Assembly (NCBI RefSeq): GCF_000235405.2
Contig: NC_017095.1
Coordinates: 1,079,501 to 1,143,500 of the forward strand
Reading direction: 5' to 3'
DNA from: Fervidobacterium pennivorans DSM 9078
Lineage (GTDB): Bacteria; Thermotogota; Thermotogae; Thermotogales; Fervidobacteriaceae
Length of the DNA stretch: 64,000 nt
Part shown: positions 25,444-34,925 of the stretch, piece after piece
Numbering within the stretch: the first letter of the stretch is position 1
Layout: each line of letters begins with the position of its first letter
Program-made: the position numbers and the translations under genes
The notes under the pieces: model-generated
What the model was told of the DNA's origin: nothing
The model's database searches: none
Seen by the model: the letters and a program-made list of their open reading frames with translations, nothing else

Positions 25444-26012
25444 TAGTATTCCCTCCCCATCCACCGCCTCAGAAATTCGTGGATTCTCTCCCATCCAAAC
25501 ATATCGAAAAACTTGATAAATACATTCGCGGTCACTAGCGCATCATCATATGCTCTATGTGTTACTTTGTGTGTAATACCCATTTCAGTTGCCAGTGTCT
25601 CCAGCTTTTTTCCCCTGCCGTATACTGCTTTTGAAATCTCCAAGGTATCTATGTAATATACATCCAGAGGAAGCTGTCCGACTTCTTTTGCAGCGTAATC
25701 AAGGAAAGTCAAATCAAAACGAGCGTTATGAAAGACCAACACGGTATCTCTGGAATACTTTCTAACGACTGATAATACATCCTCTAACCCAGGTGCACTT
25801 TGTATATCCTTTATCGAAATTTTGTGTACACTCTGTGCATAAGTCTGTATGCTGACCTTTGGGTTGACCAAAGATGTGTAAATCCAATCTTTAACTACTT
25901 TTCCCTTGTATATCGGCACAATTGCTATTTCGATAATACGGTCCCCACCTGACGGGTCTATTCCCGTCGTTTCTATATCAACAGCGCAATACACATTGTC
26001 ATCCCATGCCAC
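25443..26012 (-). CDS. DnaQ-like 3'-5' exonuclease (DEDDh)
   Basis: A 189-aa single-domain exonuclease. ExoI 'AVDIETTGIDP' gives the D and E, ExoII 'VFHNARFDLTFL' the second D, and ExoIII 'THRAYDDALVT' the H and last D. It resembles DNA polymerase III epsilon or a stand-alone proofreading or RNA-trimming enzyme. It is followed by phoH with a TAATG overlap. Confidence 0.9.
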   Translation of the reverse strand: MAWDDNVYCAVDIETTGIDPSGGDRIIEIAIVPIYKGKVVKDWIYTSLVNPKVSIQTYAQSVHKISIKDIQSAPGLEDVLSVVRKYSRDTVLVFHNARFDLTFLDYAAKEVGQLPLDVYYIDTLEISKAVYGRGKKLETLATEMGITHKVTHRAYDDALVTANVFIKFFDMFGWERIHEFLRRWMGREY

Positions 26013-26078
26013 GACTCGGTTCTCCTTTTCATTTCAGTTCTTTCCAACCTTTTCAGTACTAATATCGTGGTCTATTGC

Positions 26079-27083
26079 TTATGTGATTAACTCTTCTCCT
26101 CCACCTCTTGCGATTACGATTTCTCCGGCTTCTTCAAGTCTTCTTATAATATTAATTATCTTTTGTTGGGCTTCTTCAACATCCTTTACGCGAACAGGTC
26201 CCATGAATTCAATTTCATCTTTCAGTAGTTGCTGCGCACGTTTCGACATATTATTGAATATCTTCTGTTTCAGTTCTTCAGATGCACCTTTAAGAGCTAC
26301 AGCAAGGTCTTGCGTGTTAACCTCCCTGAGAACAAGCTGTATAGACCTGTCGTCAAGTTTCAGAATATCTTCAAAGACAAACATTCTTCTTCTGATTTCT
26401 TCGGCAAGTTCCGGTGATTCGTACGTAAGTCTTTCCATAATGGCCTTTTCAGTTGACCTATCAAGATTATTCATAATCTCGGCTGCCGTATCCAGTCCAC
26501 CAACAGCACTAAGGGTTTGAGTTGTAACACCGGCGAATTTCTTTTCAAGCAACTTTTCAACTTCTTTGACAACATCAGGAGACGCACGTTCCAAAAGAGA
26601 TATTCGTTTGATAACTTCTATTTGCAAATTCTCAGGGAGAGCACTTAAAACTTGTGCAGCAATGCGAGGTTCAAGAAAGCTAAGAACCAGTGCAATAGTT
26701 TGTGGATGCTCAGATTGCAGGAAGTTGACAATTTGCATAACATCTGCATTGCGCATAAACTCAAATGGCTTCACAGATAGGTTCGAAACAAGCCTTTCGA
26801 TAATCTGCATAGCCTTTTCTGGTCCGAAAGCTTTTATAAGCATTTCCTTGGCGTATTCAATACCTCCGGATACTATCATTTCTCTTGCTTTTGTCAAATT
26901 CTGGAATTCTTCAAGGACAGCCTTTCGTTCTTCGTTTGTGACCTTACCAAGATTCGCAATCTCTATGGTTAGCATCTCTACTTCTGATTCTTCAAGATTT
27001 TTCAGCACTTTTGCCGCCTTCTCAGGACCCATAGTGACCAACAATATGGCTGCTTTACGCCTTCCTGTCAACTTTCCAGCCAT
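26079..27083 (-). CDS. fliG: Flagellar motor switch protein FliG
   Basis: A 334-aa cytoplasmic rotor protein. 'LTGRRKAAILLVTMG' opens the N-terminal domain, 'SEHPQTIALVLSFLEPR' is the EHPQ motif of the middle domain, and the C-terminal torque domain contains 'MFVFEDILKLDDRSIQLVLREV' with the charged ridge. It lies 4 nt after fliF. Confidence 0.96.
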   Translation of the reverse strand: MAGKLTGRRKAAILLVTMGPEKAAKVLKNLEESEVEMLTIEIANLGKVTNEERKAVLEEFQNLTKAREMIVSGGIEYAKEMLIKAFGPEKAMQIIERLVSNLSVKPFEFMRNADVMQIVNFLQSEHPQTIALVLSFLEPRIAAQVLSALPENLQIEVIKRISLLERASPDVVKEVEKLLEKKFAGVTTQTLSAVGGLDTAAEIMNNLDRSTEKAIMERLTYESPELAEEIRRRMFVFEDILKLDDRSIQLVLREVNTQDLAVALKGASEELKQKIFNNMSKRAQQLLKDEIEFMGPVRVKDVEEAQQKIINIIRRLEEAGEIVIARGGGEELIT

Positions 27084-27087
27084 AATC

Positions 27088-28695
27088 TCATCCTTTCTCA
27101 GATATCCAAACTTTTAAAACTGCAGCCACATCTCCGGGAGAAGTATCAGCAACTTGTTGCAAATAAGCTTTGAGTTCTTCCAGGAGCGAATCTTCTTCCG
27201 CACCAGCTGGCATTTCCTCTTCTGTAATTGCTTCCAATGTTCTTTGAGCTTCTTCCTGTAAAGCCCTGTATCTTTGTTCCATCAACTTTCTTGCTTTCAC
27301 TTTCTTGAACTGTATTAATCCAAGGTAAGTTGCAAAGAATATTAGCACAGATGCCAGCATCAGAAGAACCAACCTGGTTCGCAATTTTTGCAGTTCCGTA
27401 GTTGCTTGCACCTGCTTGTAGAATTCTTGTTCAAATTCCCTACTGAATGGTAGAAACGCAACAGCGTAAGTTACTGAGCCTTCTGGAGTATTTGCATCTA
27501 TGCTTTTTTGAATTATCGAACTGATAAGTTTTTCAACTTGGTCTTTCGATGTTTTCTCAAGGACTGTGGAGGAAGAATCGATTATGACAGACAGTGTTAT
27601 GTTTTCTATCTCCCCCTCGGAGTTTTTCACAATATTCTCAACAATCTGGTTCAGTTCGTAATTGACTATTTCGTGGCTCTTTTGGTAATATCCCTGGGTT
27701 GTAGGAGATGTAGATTCATAAGTTGTTGGTGGGATGTTTGATTCGGTTCCCACAGGACCTCCTGTCGTTGGTTGATTGGTTGAATACTCTTGTTCAGTTT
27801 CTTTGCTTCTCACCAGTCCTTCCTTTTTGTTAGGTGCCGTATAAGTTGTTATTTGCTTTTCTATCTTTTCCCAGTTCAACTTGATGTCCGGTATAACTTC
27901 TACACGTCCTGGTCCAAAGACATTTTCAAGAGGGACTTTTATTTTCTGCTTGTAGTAATTTTCCAAGCTAACCTTAAGCTCCATCTTGGTTGAAGCCAAT
28001 GCCGTTGATGTGTCCAAATTCAAAAGGCTTGTTAAATCGCGTCCGGTTTGGTCTATAACCCTGATATTCTCAGGTTTGATTCCTTCAACAGCACCCTGTA
28101 TTAACGAAACAATGCCTTTCACTTGTTCTTTCGTTAAAGACTGTCCAGGTTTCATAACTACCATTACAGAAGCCCTTGGTTCTGACATTTCTCCTCGGAC
28201 GTAGTAAGTGTACTTTGGAAGAGTTAAAACCACCCTTGCACTGTCTACACCTTGAATTGTGGAGATAGTTCTTTCCAACTCCCCCTGAAGAGCTATCTGG
28301 TATCTTACTTGTTTATCAAAACTTGTTGCTCCAAGAGTGTTTTGATCTAGAATTTCGAATCCTCTAGATGTTCCCGCAAGCACACCAGCTGACGCTAATC
28401 GCATACGCACTTCGTAAACATTGTAATTCGAAGGTATCAATATCTTGTTTCCTGCCTCGACCTTATACGGTATACCCAAAGATTCTAGTTGTTGCAGGAT
28501 AGGACCCGCATCTTCTTCTGTCTTTGTGGTAAGTAACAAAACATACTTAGGAGCATTTATTATAGCAAGCAAAATAATAGCCATTATGACAGAAACGGCT
28601 ACCATAATAATTATTAATTTTTGAGATTTTGGTGCTTCCTTCCATTTTTGGGGTATCTTGGAAAACCAATCCAAAAATTTTCTAAACCACTCCAT
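27088..28695 (-). CDS. fliF: Flagellar MS-ring protein FliF
   Basis: A 535-aa protein with transmembrane helices at ~25-47 and ~445-465 and the ring-building region between them. 'YEVRMRLASAGV', 'DQNTLGATSFDKQVRYQIALQGELERTI' and 'PGQSLTKEQVKGIVSLI' are conserved. The cytoplasmic C-terminus is acidic and would bind FliG, encoded next. An extended -10 promoter lies upstream. Confidence 0.96.
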   Translation of the reverse strand: MEWFRKFLDWFSKIPQKWKEAPKSQKLIIIMVAVSVIMAIILLAIINAPKYVLLLTTKTEEDAGPILQQLESLGIPYKVEAGNKILIPSNYNVYEVRMRLASAGVLAGTSRGFEILDQNTLGATSFDKQVRYQIALQGELERTISTIQGVDSARVVLTLPKYTYYVRGEMSEPRASVMVVMKPGQSLTKEQVKGIVSLIQGAVEGIKPENIRVIDQTGRDLTSLLNLDTSTALASTKMELKVSLENYYKQKIKVPLENVFGPGRVEVIPDIKLNWEKIEKQITTYTAPNKKEGLVRSKETEQEYSTNQPTTGGPVGTESNIPPTTYESTSPTTQGYYQKSHEIVNYELNQIVENIVKNSEGEIENITLSVIIDSSSTVLEKTSKDQVEKLISSIIQKSIDANTPEGSVTYAVAFLPFSREFEQEFYKQVQATTELQKLRTRLVLLMLASVLIFFATYLGLIQFKKVKARKLMEQRYRALQEEAQRTLEAITEEEMPAGAEEDSLLEELKAYLQQVADTSPGDVAAVLKVWISEKG

Positions 28696-28715
28696 TGATT
28701 CACCACCAAAAAATG

Positions 28716-28744
28716 ATTATACCATACAATCGACGAAAATTTAC
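28716..28744 (-). promoter_or_regulatory. Promoter of fliF-fliG (minus strand)
   Basis: Minus-strand TGGTATAAT (extended -10; TATAAT at 28721 down to 28716), about 20 nt before the fliF start at 28695. The -35 is weak, as expected for an extended -10 promoter. Confidence 0.5.
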
Positions 28745-28765
28745 ACTAAAGTAAAGATTTTTGTA

Positions 28766-28793
28766 TTAACAAAACGAAAAAAGGTACTATAAT
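28766..28793 (+). promoter_or_regulatory. Promoter of the yceD-rpmF-plsX-glmS operon
   Basis: TTAACA (28766-28771), a 16-nt spacer, then TATAAT (28788-28793). It lies 30 nt before the yceD start in a divergent region shared with fliF. Confidence 0.65.
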
Positions 28794-28822
28794 TATAATA
28801 CCAAAGTTTTGAGGTGATTGCA

Positions 28823-29365
28823 ATGTGGAAAGTCAACGTGAAAGATTTAATAAAAGAACGACGAAAAGTTATTGAAGGGACATACGCTCCGGAATTCGTT
28901 GAACTACACACAGGAACGTATAGGGTTCTGCATGGTGGATTCAAAGTAAAAATGGTACTTACATATGCTGACAACAAGATATTACTTGGTGGATATGCAC
29001 GTGGATATGTCGAAAAACCATGCGATAGATGTTTAAAACTTTCAGAAATGTACATTGACGGAATCATAGAAGCGGTGTATACTTTTGAGAAGAAACCACC
29101 TTCAAAAAATGAAGAACTGAAAGATTTGACTAACGAAATATTGTTGACTGGTGATATAATTGACCTTGAAGAACGTATCGTAGAAGGGATAGTCAGTAGC
29201 GCACCTGATGTTTTTGTTTGTAGTCCGGATTGTAAAGGTCTATGTCCATACTGCGGTGCGGATTTAAACGAAGAACCAAACCACACATGTAAGGCTATGG
29301 AGGAAGAGCAGGTAGACCCAAGATTCGCAAAATTACTGAAAATAAAGCATACACAGGAGGGATAA
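28823..29365 (+). CDS. YceD family protein (DUF177)
   Basis: A 180-aa protein. The C-terminal half carries 'CDRCL' and 'CSPDCKGLCPYCGADLNEE', the conserved cysteine region of DUF177. The family is linked to 23S rRNA maturation and is nearly always encoded before rpmF, as here (2 nt apart). GAGGTG precedes ATG 28823; an in-frame GTG within that site (28814) is less likely. Confidence 0.9.
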   Translation: MWKVNVKDLIKERRKVIEGTYAPEFVELHTGTYRVLHGGFKVKMVLTYADNKILLGGYARGYVEKPCDRCLKLSEMYIDGIIEAVYTFEKKPPSKNEELKDLTNEILLTGDIIDLEERIVEGIVSSAPDVFVCSPDCKGLCPYCGADLNEEPNHTCKAMEEEQVDPRFAKLLKIKHTQEG

Positions 29366-29367
29366 GT

Positions 29368-29550
29368 ATGGCTGTACCAAAGCAGAAACGTTCAAGAAGC
29401 AGAACACATCACAAAAGGGCAAAGATTTACAGAGCTTTTAGCGTTGCGGTAACGACCTGTCCAAATTGTGGAGCACCAAAACAACCACACAGAGTTTGCT
29501 TGAACTGCGGCTACTACGGAAAGAAGCAGGTGTTTGAGGTAGCAAAATGA
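29368..29550 (+). CDS. rpmF: 50S ribosomal protein L32
   Basis: A 60-aa basic ribosomal protein. 'AVPKQKRSRSRTHHKRA' opens it, and a zinc ribbon is formed by Cys31, Cys34, Cys44 and Cys47. GGAGGG precedes the ATG, and its stop overlaps plsX by 4 nt (ATGA). Confidence 0.97.
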   Translation: MAVPKQKRSRSRTHHKRAKIYRAFSVAVTTCPNCGAPKQPHRVCLNCGYYGKKQVFEVAK

Positions 29551-30548
29551 TACGAGTAGCATTGGATGTAATGGGTGGAGACAAAGCGCCGGAAGAAATA
29601 AAAGCCGGCGCTTTAATGTTTGCAGAAGAGGTTAAAAGTTCTAAGAAAGCAGTTCACTTAGTGCTTATCGGAACGGAAGATGCGATATCTGACTTGAAAA
29701 ATCATAAACTGGCGGATTATTTCACGTTGGAAATAGTCAAAGACTACTTACCGATGGACATAAAACCCACTGACGCCCTACGAAGAAAAGAAAGCTCCAT
29801 GTATGTTGGTGCCCAACTTTTAAAAGAGCGCAAAGTTGATGCTTTTGTCAGTGCAGGAAACACAGGAGCGTTGTTAGCCTGTGCAACCCTTGTGGTCGGA
29901 AGGATTGAAGGAATAGACCGGCCTGCGTTAGCCGTTCCTATTCCTTCTCTCAACGGCTTTACGGTCTTGATAGACGGTGGTGCAAACGCAGAAGTACGCC
30001 CAGACTACTTGATTCAATTTGCAGCAATGGGTGTTGAATACGCAAGAATACTTGGCAAACATTCACCTAAAGTTGGATTACTAAACGTCGGAACGGAAGA
30101 GAACAAGGGAACAGATATGCATAAATTGGCTTACCAGATGTTGAAAGAGAAATTAGGTCCTATGTTCCACGGAAATGTTGAGGGGAACGACATAAATCTT
30201 GGAACTGTTGATGTTGTAGTCACCGACGGTTTTACAGGAAACGTTGCGATGAAAACAATGGAGGGTGTTGCAAAATTAATCTCTCAAACAATAAAAGATG
30301 AGGCAAAGAAAAGCATAGATGGTATCATAGGTGCGCTTATTTTCTCCAGGGTACTGAAAAAGCTGAAAGAAAAATTGGATCCTAGAACCTATGGCGGGAC
30401 GTTCTTTTTAGGAGTCAACGGGATAGTTGTAAAAGCTCACGGTAATTCCGACAGAATTGCTATTAAAAACGCATTGAAAGTAGCAGTTCAAGGAATTGAA
30501 AAACAATTAATTAAAAACTTGGAAGCCCAATTAGCGAGGTGGAAATAA
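29547..30548 (+). CDS. plsX: Phosphate acyltransferase PlsX
   Basis: A 333-aa enzyme that makes acyl-phosphate from acyl-ACP for phospholipid synthesis. 'VALDVMGGDKAPEE', 'SAGNTGALLA', 'NVGTEENKGT' and 'VVVTDGFTGNVAMKTMEG' are conserved. It is normally partnered with PlsY; one PlsY-like protein is encoded at 40604-41257. The order yceD-rpmF-plsX is widespread. Confidence 0.96.
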   Translation: MIRVALDVMGGDKAPEEIKAGALMFAEEVKSSKKAVHLVLIGTEDAISDLKNHKLADYFTLEIVKDYLPMDIKPTDALRRKESSMYVGAQLLKERKVDAFVSAGNTGALLACATLVVGRIEGIDRPALAVPIPSLNGFTVLIDGGANAEVRPDYLIQFAAMGVEYARILGKHSPKVGLLNVGTEENKGTDMHKLAYQMLKEKLGPMFHGNVEGNDINLGTVDVVVTDGFTGNVAMKTMEGVAKLISQTIKDEAKKSIDGIIGALIFSRVLKKLKEKLDPRTYGGTFFLGVNGIVVKAHGNSDRIAIKNALKVAVQGIEKQLIKNLEAQLARWK

Positions 30549-30552
30549 ACTC

Positions 30553-32364
30553 ATGTGTGGAATAGTTGGCATCATCGGTCATGAATTCAAAGTGGCAGAA
30601 CTTATAGAAGGTCTGAAAAAATTGGAATACAGAGGTTACGATTCTGCTGGTATAGCAGCGACGAACGGTAGTCAACTAATTGTTACAAAAAGCGTTGGAC
30701 GTGTTGATTCATTAAAAGCTGTCATTGAAGAAGAAAAAGTAGTAAGAAGTGGCATAGCGCATACTAGATGGGCGACACATGGTACGCCTAACGACACAAA
30801 TGCTCACCCACATACGGATTGCAGTGGAAAAATTGCGGTAGTTCATAATGGAATCATTGAAAACTATCAAGAATTAAAAACGGAGCTTATCAAAAGAGGC
30901 CATAAATTTAAATCAGAAACTGATACAGAAGTCATCAGTCATTTAATTGAAGAGAATTTCAAGGGCGACTTATTCCAAGCAGTTTTGGACACTTTAAAAA
31001 TCTTGAAAGGTGCCTTTGCGATTGCTGTTATCCATTCTGATATTCCCAACGTTATGATTGGGGCAAGAAAAGGTAGCCCACTTGTAGTTGGTTGCAACGA
31101 CAAATACTGTGTTTTAGCATCCGATGTCACCCCAATAATCAAATACACACGCGATGTTATATTCCTCGAGGATGGAGACGTGGTCTACATTGAGGGTAAT
31201 AAAATAAAAATCACGGACTTTTCAGGAAACACACTCATTAGAAAACATACACATATCACGTGGGATGAATCTGCAGCGGAAAAGGGCGGATTCAAACATT
31301 TCATGTTAAAAGAAATACATGAGATTCCAGAAGCTATAGAAAGTGCGCTTGTTGGAAGAATAGATTCTAACTACACTCCCAGCTTACATGAACTTGATGA
31401 ATTCAACTTAGAAAGAGTAAAAAGGATACTTCTTGTTGCGTGTGGAACAAGCTATCATGCTGGGCTTGTTTTCAAATACTTTGCCGAAAAATACTTAGAT
31501 GTTGACGTTCTGATAGATGTGGCTTCTGAATTCAGATACAGACCTATTAGAATCACTGAAGATACTATAACAATTGCCATTTCTCAATCAGGAGAAACAG
31601 CCGACACACTTGAGAGTGTTAGAGCTGTAAAAAAGGCCGGAGGAAAAGTTATCGCTATTTCAAATGTTGTAGGTTCGACAATTACAAGAGAAAGCGACGT
31701 AACCTTGTATATGAACGCAGGTCCGGAGATTGGAGTTGCAGCATCGAAAACATATGTAAACCAACTCATTTTGCTTTACCTTCTTGGTCTTTACATCATC
31801 AAAAAGCGTGGCCTTTGGAACCAGGAACATCGCGAAATTGTGAAACAAATTGTCGAATCACCAAAAACGCTTAAAGGAATAATCACAAACAAAGAGATAG
31901 AAAACGTAGCAGATAATTACAAAAATTACCATCACTTTATGTACATAGGCAGGGGCATAAATACAGCAACAGCACTTGAAGGCGCACTGAAACTAAAAGA
32001 AATTAGTTATATAAACGCGGTTGGTTATCCAGCTGGCGAGCTAAAACATGGACCGATCGCACTTTTGGACCCAAAATTCCCAGTCTTTGCCTTTGTACCA
32101 AAAGACAGCCTCTATGAAAAGATGAGAAGTAATATCGAAGAAACAAGGGCAAGAAACGCAAGAATAGTCGCAGTTGCAACTCAAGGAGACGAAGAAATAA
32201 AGAAAATTGCACACGATGTTATCTATGTTCCAGAAGCACACGAAGACCTCTATCCTTTGATATTTGCGCCTGTAATTCAGCTGTTCGCTTACCACATTGC
32301 CGACAAACGTGGTTATGACCCAGATAAACCCAGGAATTTGGCAAAGAGTGTTACAGTAGAATGA
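30553..32364 (+). CDS. glmS: Glutamine-fructose-6-phosphate aminotransferase (isomerizing)
   Basis: A 603-aa enzyme making GlcN-6-P from fructose-6-P and glutamine. The catalytic Cys2 follows the start Met ('MCGIVGIIG'), 'HTRWATHGTPND' and 'HNGIIENYQEL' belong to the glutaminase domain, and two SIS domains follow ('VACGTSYHAGLV', 'SQSGETADTLESV', 'ELKHGPIALLD'). It lies 4 nt after plsX, so no glmS ribozyme leader is possible between them. It runs opposite to the GlcNAc catabolic genes at the left of the window. A terminator follows. Confidence 0.97.
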   Translation: MCGIVGIIGHEFKVAELIEGLKKLEYRGYDSAGIAATNGSQLIVTKSVGRVDSLKAVIEEEKVVRSGIAHTRWATHGTPNDTNAHPHTDCSGKIAVVHNGIIENYQELKTELIKRGHKFKSETDTEVISHLIEENFKGDLFQAVLDTLKILKGAFAIAVIHSDIPNVMIGARKGSPLVVGCNDKYCVLASDVTPIIKYTRDVIFLEDGDVVYIEGNKIKITDFSGNTLIRKHTHITWDESAAEKGGFKHFMLKEIHEIPEAIESALVGRIDSNYTPSLHELDEFNLERVKRILLVACGTSYHAGLVFKYFAEKYLDVDVLIDVASEFRYRPIRITEDTITIAISQSGETADTLESVRAVKKAGGKVIAISNVVGSTITRESDVTLYMNAGPEIGVAASKTYVNQLILLYLLGLYIIKKRGLWNQEHREIVKQIVESPKTLKGIITNKEIENVADNYKNYHHFMYIGRGINTATALEGALKLKEISYINAVGYPAGELKHGPIALLDPKFPVFAFVPKDSLYEKMRSNIEETRARNARIVAVATQGDEEIKKIAHDVIYVPEAHEDLYPLIFAPVIQLFAYHIADKRGYDPDKPRNLAKSVTVE

Positions 32365-32412
32365 TGCAAGTTTGTGTTCTGACAATGAAAAACGTATCGT
32401 CAAGGAAAAATT

Positions 32413-32448
32413 AAGAGGGGATGGAATTAAAAGGTCCCCTCTTTTTGT
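32413..32448 (+). terminator. Intrinsic terminator after glmS
   Basis: AGAGGGGA (32414-32421) pairs with TCCCCTCT (32435-32442), followed by five T. It ends the yceD-glmS operon. Confidence 0.85.
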
Positions 32449-32488
32449 CAAAAAACATAAAGTTTATATACTCTTAACTTAATTTGCT

Positions 32489-32516
32489 TTGTAAAAAATA
32501 CTTTTTGGTATATAAT
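32489..32516 (+). promoter_or_regulatory. Promoter of clpX
   Basis: TTGTAA (32489-32494), a 16-nt spacer, and TATAAT (32511-32516). The leader to the clpX ATG is about 75 nt; no regulatory element such as a CIRCE repeat was seen in it. Confidence 0.6.
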
Positions 32517-32599
32517 AAACAAAAGAGCACATGAACTAAAATCTTCAAATCTGATTAAAACCGAACCGAAGAATATAACAAAGCACAGGGAGGTAAAGT

Positions 32600-33832
32600 A
32601 TGGCACAAAAGTTTTGTTCATTTTGTGGACGAGCAGCAGACAAAGTAGAAAAGCTTATCGCTGGACCCGGAAACGTCTATATTTGTAGCGAGTGTGTCGA
32701 GTTATTTCACGATATCCTTCAGAGTGATAAGAAGATAAAACCAACAAGTTTTGGCTCAAGAGATAGAAAGGAACTACCAACCCCATCACAGATAAAAAGT
32801 GAGCTTGACAAATACGTTATCGGTCAAGAGCGAGTTAAGAGAATACTTTCAGTAGCGGTTTATAACCACTACAAACGCGTATTCTTTGGTAGAGACACTG
32901 CAGACGTTGAGATTGAAAAGTCAAACATAATTCTTATCGGTCCAACGGGTAGTGGTAAGACACTTATGGCAAGGATTCTTGCAAAAATTCTCGATGTGCC
33001 TTTTGCTATAGCCGATGCCACACCCCTTACAGAAGCAGGTTACGTTGGTGAGGATGTTGAAAACGTAGTTCTTAGGTTACTTGAAGTCACGAACTTTGAT
33101 GTTGAGCGTGCACAGTACGGTATCATATATATCGATGAAATAGACAAAATAGCAAGGAAGTCTCCGAATCCTTCGATAACAAGAGACGTAAGTGGCGAAG
33201 GTGTCCAGAAAGGATTGTTGAAAATCGTTGAAGGAACGATAGCTAACGTGCCACCACAGGGCGGAAGAAAACACCCATACCAAGAGTTTATCAAAGTGGA
33301 TACAACAAACATCCTCTTCATTGTTGGTGGAGCGTTCGACGGATTGGATGAGATAATCAAAAGAAGAATAGAAGGTAGTGCGATTGGTTTCAACGCACCT
33401 GTGAAAAGTAAAGAACAGATGAGGCTTGGTGAAATCTTGAGGCATGTCACCCCTGATGATTTGGTCCAGTATGGTCTAATGCCAGAGTTCGTTGGAAGAT
33501 TCCCAGTAATCGGTACACTTGACGATTTGACCGTCGATGACTTAGTCAGGATACTCAAAGAACCGAAGAACGCAGTTCTTAAACAATACAAGAAACTCTT
33601 TGAGATAGATGGCGTCGAACTGGAAGTTGAGGAAAGTGCATTGTATGCCATAGCCAAAGAAGCTCTGAGACGTGGCACAGGAGCAAGGGCTCTCAAGAGT
33701 GTATTTGAAGAGGTTATGATAGATATCATGTTCGATATTCCTGATTTGAAAGCCGTTGAAAAGGTTGTCGTGACCGAAGAATGTGTCACTAAGCGCGAAA
33801 GACCTAAGATATACATGAAAGAATCGGCTTAA
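32600..33832 (+). CDS. clpX: ATP-dependent Clp protease ATP-binding subunit ClpX
   Basis: A 410-aa AAA+ unfoldase. The N-terminal zinc-binding domain has Cys pairs in '[12 protein letters not shown]' and 'ICSECVEL'. Walker A 'GPTGSGKT' starts at residue 114, Walker B is '[11 protein letters not shown]', and pore loop 'AGYVGEDVE' and sensor 'GRFPVIGTL' follow. No clpP is in the window. GGGAGGT precedes ATG 32600. Confidence 0.97.
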   Translation: MAQKFCSFCGRAADKVEKLIAGPGNVYICSECVELFHDILQSDKKIKPTSFGSRDRKELPTPSQIKSELDKYVIGQERVKRILSVAVYNHYKRVFFGRDTADVEIEKSNIILIGPTGSGKTLMARILAKILDVPFAIADATPLTEAGYVGEDVENVVLRLLEVTNFDVERAQYGIIYIDEIDKIARKSPNPSITRDVSGEGVQKGLLKIVEGTIANVPPQGGRKHPYQEFIKVDTTNILFIVGGAFDGLDEIIKRRIEGSAIGFNAPVKSKEQMRLGEILRHVTPDDLVQYGLMPEFVGRFPVIGTLDDLTVDDLVRILKEPKNAVLKQYKKLFEIDGVELEVEESALYAIAKEALRRGTGARALKSVFEEVMIDIMFDIPDLKAVEKVVVTEECVTKRERPKIYMKESA

Positions 33833-33883
33833 CCAAATTTCAACAAATGCATCTCAAGCTTAAACAAGATGAAGGTGTTGTAG

Positions 33884-34903
33884 ATGATAGTACTCGGAAT
33901 TGAGACAAGCTGCGATGAAACATCAGTTGCTTTAGTTGAAGACAACAAAGTTATAGCAAATCTTGTTTATTCACAAATACTTACGCACAAAAAGTTTGGT
34001 GGAGTTGTGCCAGAAATAGCAGCGAGGGAGCATTTAAAAAAGCTCCCCGCTCTTTTTAATCAGTTATTATCTGAAACTCAGGTGGATATTTCACAAATAG
34101 ACGGTATTGCCGTCACAAAAGGACCTGGACTCATAGGTGCTTTACTTGTCGGTGTATCTTTCGCTAAGGGATTGGCATTGAGATACAATAAAAAACTTGT
34201 TGGGGTAAATCACATAGTTGGACATGTTTATGCAAATTATTTAGCATATTCTGAGCTGAAACCTCCGTACATCGTTCTGATGGTTTCAGGTGGTCATACA
34301 CTCATACTGAAAGTCGAAAGAGAAGGGAACATAAGACTCATAGGCAGAAGTGTTGATGATGCTGTTGGTGAAGCTTTTGATAAAATAGCAAGGCTTTTAA
34401 ATTTGGGTTATCCCGGTGGTCCCGAAATCGATAGAGTCGCCAAATTAGGGAATCCTAAGGCTTTCCACTTTCCAAGACCAAAGATGTACGATGCGGACTA
34501 CGATTTCAGCTTTTCTGGACTTAAGACTGCCGTGCTCTATGAGATTGAAAAACTCAAAAAAAGCGGTATTTCCGAACTACCAACCAACGACCTTGCCGCA
34601 AGTGCCCAGGAAGCGATGATAGATGTGTTGCTTTACAAAGTAACAAAAGCGGCAAAGGACAACAATGTAGATAAAATAGTCTTAGCGGGTGGTGTTGCTG
34701 CAAACAGTAGACTCAGGGAAAAACTGAATGAATTCGCTTCTGAAATTGAGTTTTATATACCTCCTCTTGAATTTTGCTCGGACAACGCAGCCATGATAGC
34801 AAGGGCCGGGATGGAGCTACTGAAAAAAGGTATCGACGATGGATTGATGCTTGAGCCTGTTCCAAATTTATTTGAGATGAATGAAATTATCGTCGGTTCA
34901 TAA
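33884..34903 (+). CDS. tsaD: tRNA N6-adenosine threonylcarbamoyltransferase TsaD
   Basis: A 339-aa ASKHA-fold enzyme of the t6A37 tRNA pathway. 'GIETSCDETSVALVE' opens it, the metal-binding HxxxH is in 'GVNHIVGHVYAN', and 'VSGGHTLIL', 'GEAFDKIARLL' and 'AGGVAANSRLRE' are conserved. In the pathway, t6A is the substrate of MtaB, encoded at 57486-58784. Confidence 0.97.
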   Translation: MIVLGIETSCDETSVALVEDNKVIANLVYSQILTHKKFGGVVPEIAAREHLKKLPALFNQLLSETQVDISQIDGIAVTKGPGLIGALLVGVSFAKGLALRYNKKLVGVNHIVGHVYANYLAYSELKPPYIVLMVSGGHTLILKVEREGNIRLIGRSVDDAVGEAFDKIARLLNLGYPGGPEIDRVAKLGNPKAFHFPRPKMYDADYDFSFSGLKTAVLYEIEKLKKSGISELPTNDLAASAQEAMIDVLLYKVTKAAKDNNVDKIVLAGGVAANSRLREKLNEFASEIEFYIPPLEFCSDNAAMIARAGMELLKKGIDDGLMLEPVPNLFEMNEIIVGS

Positions 34904-34925
34904 CCTAAGTAGTGGTGATACAAGT

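Noticed and set aside
30549-30552. glmS ribozyme before glmS
   Set aside because: plsX ends 4 nt before glmS; there is no room for a ribozyme leader, and none is seen upstream of the operon.
33040-33816. 258-codon open frame on the minus strand
   Set aside because: It lies entirely within clpX, has no ribosome site, and its translation is Ser/Thr/Ile-rich shadow sequence without family features.
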